Part shown: positions 61,352-64,000 of the stretch, piece by piece
How positions within the stretch are numbered: position 1 is the first letter of the stretch
Layout of the letters: each line of letters opens with the position of its first letter
Assembly (NCBI RefSeq): GCF_004364775.1
Contig: NZ_SOAL01000004.1
Coordinates: forward strand, 186,001 to 250,000
DNA: 64,000 nt
Origin: Comamonas sp. JUb58
GTDB taxonomy: Bacteria; Pseudomonadota; Gammaproteobacteria; Burkholderiales; Burkholderiaceae_C
Direction: 5' to 3'
The notes under the pieces: generated by a model
Databases searched by the model: none
Seen by the model: only the letters and a program-made list of their open reading frames with translations
What the model was told of the DNA's origin: nothing
Program-made: the position numbers and the translations under genes

Positions 61352-63946
61352 ATGCCGACATTGCCACCCGCCCACCTTGCAGGGCGCCCCCACCCCTCCC
61401 CTATCGCGCTGGCCTGCCTGGCCTTGGCACTGGGCCTGAGCGCTGGCGCGCCCCGCCTGGCGAACGCGCAGAGCGGCGCAGCGAACCCCAATACGGGCAG
61501 CAACACCGCCGCCACGACCGCAGCCGAGCTGCGCATCGCCGCCGGCCCACTGGCCCCCGCGCTGCGACAGCTGGCCAGCAGCACCAACACCATGCTGAGC
61601 TTTACCGCAGCGCAAAGCGATGGTAAACAGACCGCAGGCCTGAGCGGCCGCCACACGGTGGCGCAAGCGCTTGCCTTGCTGCTGGCGGGCACGGGCCTGC
61701 AGGCGGTGCAGCTGGACAATGGCGCCTATGTGCTGCGGGCCACTGGCACGGGCAGCACGGTCAGCGCGACAGCGGCTGCAGCAGCCAGCGCCGATGCAGC
61801 GCCCAGCTACACCTTGCCGCAGATCACCGTGACCGGCACGGCCCCGGGCCTGAGCAGCAGCGATGGCCGCACCGAGGGTACGCAGTCGTACACAACGGGC
61901 AGCATGAGCACCGCAACGCGGCTGAACCTGTCGATGCGCGAGACGCCGCAGGCAGTAACCGTGATCACCCGCGAGCGCATCCAGGACCAGGGGCTGGCAA
62001 CAGTGAATGATGTGGTGCAGACGGCGCCCGGCCTGACCTACCGGCGCTTTGGGCCTGAGCGCGCCTCGTTCTTTGCGCGCGGCATGTATGTGGACAACAT
62101 CATGTACGACGGCCTGCCGGTAAGCCTGGACAGCTCCAACCTGTCGCAAGACCTGCTGGCCACCGACATGGCCATTTATGACCGGGTGGAGATTGTGCGC
62201 GGCGCCACCGGCTTGTCGCAGGGAGCAGGCAACCCATCGGCGGCCATCAACCTGGTGCGCAAGCGGCCTACCAAAGAGCGGCAGATATCGGCCAGCGTCA
62301 GCGCTGGCAGCTGGGACCGCTACCGCGCCGAGCTCGATGCCGCCGGCCCCTTGTCGGAAGACGGCAGCCTGCGCGGCCGCTTGGTGGCGGCCACGCAAGA
62401 CTACGGCAGCTACAAGCGCGGCGAAAGCAGCCAGGGCCAGACCTTGTACGGCATTGTGGAGAAGGACCTGACCGCCAGCACCACCCTGACCTTGAGCGCG
62501 CAGCACCAGGAGAGCAAGCTGCATGGCAACGGCTTTACCGGCCTGCCGGTGGCCAGCGATGGCAGCGACCTGGGTCTGCTCCGCTCCACGTCGTACGCGA
62601 ATGACTGGGAGCACTGGAACAAGACCACAAATTCAGCCTTTCTGGGTCTGGACCACCGCTTTGACAATGACTGGCGCCTGCACCTGTCGGCCTACTACGC
62701 ACAGGCCGAGGTGGACATGCAAGGCCACTACCTGAGCCACAACCTGACCACCGGCCTCTACAGCCAGCTGGGCGCGCGCAATGCCCACGAGGAAAAGCAG
62801 TCGAGCATCAACCTGTATGCCAACGGCCCCTTTGCACTGCTGGGCCGCAAGCATGAGCTGGTGCTGGGCGCCAGCTACCGCCATATCGACTTTGATGGCA
62901 ACAGCCGCCAAGGCCTGGTGCTCAACAGCAACCTGGATCTGCGCAACTTTAACCCCAGCGCCGTGGCCAACCCGCATATCCCGCTGCGCGACTGGATGGA
63001 TGCCAAGGTGACCCAGCAAAGCCTGTATGCGACCACGCGGCTGAACCTGGCCGACCGCCTCAAGCTCATCGTGGGCGGCCGGGTGGACTGGTTTGACTAC
63101 CGGGACACCGTCAACACCTACCCCAACTTTGCCGCTAACACGCCGTCCGTCAGCGCCCACAACCGCTACGAGATCGAACACCGCCTGAGCAAGTACGCAG
63201 GCCTGGTCTACGACCTGAACGACCAGCATGCGCTGTACGCCAGCTACACCGATATCTTCAAACCGCAGAACTACCTGGATGCCAACAACCAGTTGCTGAG
63301 CCCGGTGGTGGGCCGCAACTATGAGGTCGGCGTTAAAGGTGAGTACTTCAACGGAAGCTTGAATGCCTCGGCCGCCGTCTTCCGCATGGACCAGCAAAAC
63401 CGGGCTTACCGCGCCAGCGACCAGACCCAGTGCACCAGCTACCCTGCCACCACCTGCTACGCCGCCGCCGGCGAGGTGCGCAGCCAGGGCGTGGAGCTGG
63501 AGCTGCAAGGCGCCATCACGCCGAACTGGCAGCTGGGTGCCGGCTACACCGTGGCCATTGCCCGCTACCGCAAGGACGCCACCGCCGCCAATGTGGGCGC
63601 GCTGTTTGACACCGACACGCCCCGGCATTTGTTCAAGCTCTCGACCATGTACCGCCTGCCCGGCGCCCTGCAGGGCTGGCGCATTGGCGGCACGGTCTAC
63701 CGCCAGGGCGGTATCTACAACAAGGGCACCACGAGCAACGTGCCCTTCAACATCCGCCAGGATGCCTATGCCATTGCCGACCTGGTGATCGGCTGGCAGG
63801 CCACGCCACAGCTGGACCTGCGCCTGAACATCAACAACCTGTTTGACAAGACCTACTACAACGCCTTGTCCGGCACGGCGACCTTCCCGAGCAATGTCTA
63901 TGGCGAGCCGCGCAATGTGATGCTGACTGCGCGCTACCAGTTCTGA
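61352..63946 (+). CDS. TonB-dependent receptor with STN domain, third FecI/FecR operon
   Basis: The 864-residue receptor has a signal peptide (LACLALALGLSAG...NAQS). An STN domain near residues 55-130 contains IAAGPLAPALRQLASSTNTM and LSGRHTVAQALALLLAGTGL. The plug has MRETPQAVTVITRERIQDQG, ARGMYVDNIMYDGLP and EIVRGATGLSQGAGNPSAAI. The barrel ends NVMLTARYQF. Plug and barrel are similar to the receptor at 41380, including DIFKPQNYLD versus DIFQPQNYQD, so the two operons look like old duplicates. AGAGGA lies six bases before ATG 61352. Confidence 0.93.
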   Translation: MPTLPPAHLAGRPHPSPIALACLALALGLSAGAPRLANAQSGAANPNTGSNTAATTAAELRIAAGPLAPALRQLASSTNTMLSFTAAQSDGKQTAGLSGRHTVAQALALLLAGTGLQAVQLDNGAYVLRATGTGSTVSATAAAAASADAAPSYTLPQITVTGTAPGLSSSDGRTEGTQSYTTGSMSTATRLNLSMRETPQAVTVITRERIQDQGLATVNDVVQTAPGLTYRRFGPERASFFARGMYVDNIMYDGLPVSLDSSNLSQDLLATDMAIYDRVEIVRGATGLSQGAGNPSAAINLVRKRPTKERQISASVSAGSWDRYRAELDAAGPLSEDGSLRGRLVAATQDYGSYKRGESSQGQTLYGIVEKDLTASTTLTLSAQHQESKLHGNGFTGLPVASDGSDLGLLRSTSYANDWEHWNKTTNSAFLGLDHRFDNDWRLHLSAYYAQAEVDMQGHYLSHNLTTGLYSQLGARNAHEEKQSSINLYANGPFALLGRKHELVLGASYRHIDFDGNSRQGLVLNSNLDLRNFNPSAVANPHIPLRDWMDAKVTQQSLYATTRLNLADRLKLIVGGRVDWFDYRDTVNTYPNFAANTPSVSAHNRYEIEHRLSKYAGLVYDLNDQHALYASYTDIFKPQNYLDANNQLLSPVVGRNYEVGVKGEYFNGSLNASAAVFRMDQQNRAYRASDQTQCTSYPATTCYAAAGEVRSQGVELELQGAITPNWQLGAGYTVAIARYRKDATAANVGALFDTDTPRHLFKLSTMYRLPGALQGWRIGGTVYRQGGIYNKGTTSNVPFNIRQDAYAIADLVIGWQATPQLDLRLNINNLFDKTYYNALSGTATFPSNVYGEPRNVMLTARYQF

Positions 63947-64000
63947 GGCCGACGGCTAGGCGGTTGCGCTATCCTGCCCCGCATGACCAGCGCAGCCTGC
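63947..64000 (+). other. Window end, possible start of another gene
   Basis: After the receptor stop there is a short gap; an ATG at 63983 opens six codons to the edge. Too little is visible to call it. Confidence 0.2.

Noticed and set aside
1..64000. tRNA, rRNA, CRISPR array or replication origin
   Set aside because: None could be recognised on either strand by reading; a covariance-model scan was not possible here.

Overview
The window is high-GC, gene-dense DNA from a betaproteobacterium. The Comamonadaceae (Comamonas/Delftia/Acidovorax type) fit best. The support is the codon usage, IPTL-CTERM-type surface proteins, the cobW-cobN-chl chelatase arrangement and several FecI/FecR/TonB-receptor iron systems. 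This placement is inferred from protein content; no rRNA or tRNA gene was seen.

Layout. 1-2.4 kb: end of a FlaR/adenylate-kinase-like gene, an IPTL-CTERM secreted protein and a small IS5-like MITE. 2.6-5.1 kb: FAD monooxygenase, membrane protein, macro-domain hydrolase. 5.3-12.3 kb: a cobalamin riboswitch followed by an overlapping operon cobW, cobN and an AAA+ chelatase ATPase. The ATPase gene ends at a canonical A_AAA_AAA slippery heptamer with a hairpin behind it; a -1 shift joins it to a VWA domain, so one locus can encode both the ChlI-like and the ChlD-like subunit. 12.8-16.5 kb: an AraC regulator divergent from an SDR/VOC/SnoaL/saccharopine-dehydrogenase-like operon. 17.6-24.7 kb: a FecA-like receptor with a Fur-box-like site, then a siderophore receptor with a PepSY-flavodoxin reductase. 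24.9-26.2 kb: a low-GC pair of genes, one of them DUF6402. 26.4-31.8 kb: GNAT enzyme, membrane protein, an STN-type TonB receptor and two surface proteins. 32-37.7 kb: small hypothetical genes plus a second divergent SDR/AraC pair. 37.8-43.9 kb: two divergent FecI/FecR modules, one with its own receptor. 44-52 kb: an accessory stretch with tandem repeats, MITEs, a truncated duplicate gene, IS remnants, secreted proteins and two C9 homopolymer tracts. 52.3-59.6 kb: a signalling cluster (hybrid CHASE3-GAF kinase with three receivers, CheR, receiver-kinase, single-domain receiver, NarL-type regulator). 59.7-63.9 kb: a third FecI/FecR/receptor operon.

How the parts fit. Metal and corrinoid handling dominates: five TonB-dependent receptors, three FecI/FecR pairs, one ferrisiderophore-reductase-like protein and a cobalt chelatase set under a B12 riboswitch. 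Exactly three of the five receptors carry an N-terminal STN signalling domain, matching the three FecI/FecR pairs. Two pairs sit beside their receptor, so the third (37.8-39.6 kb) may serve the isolated STN receptor at 27.5-29.9 kb.

Mobile DNA is represented by four copies of one MITE family with about 90-161 bp bodies. Its termini resemble the end of an IS5-group transposase remnant near 49 kb, a plausible relative of the element that moved it.
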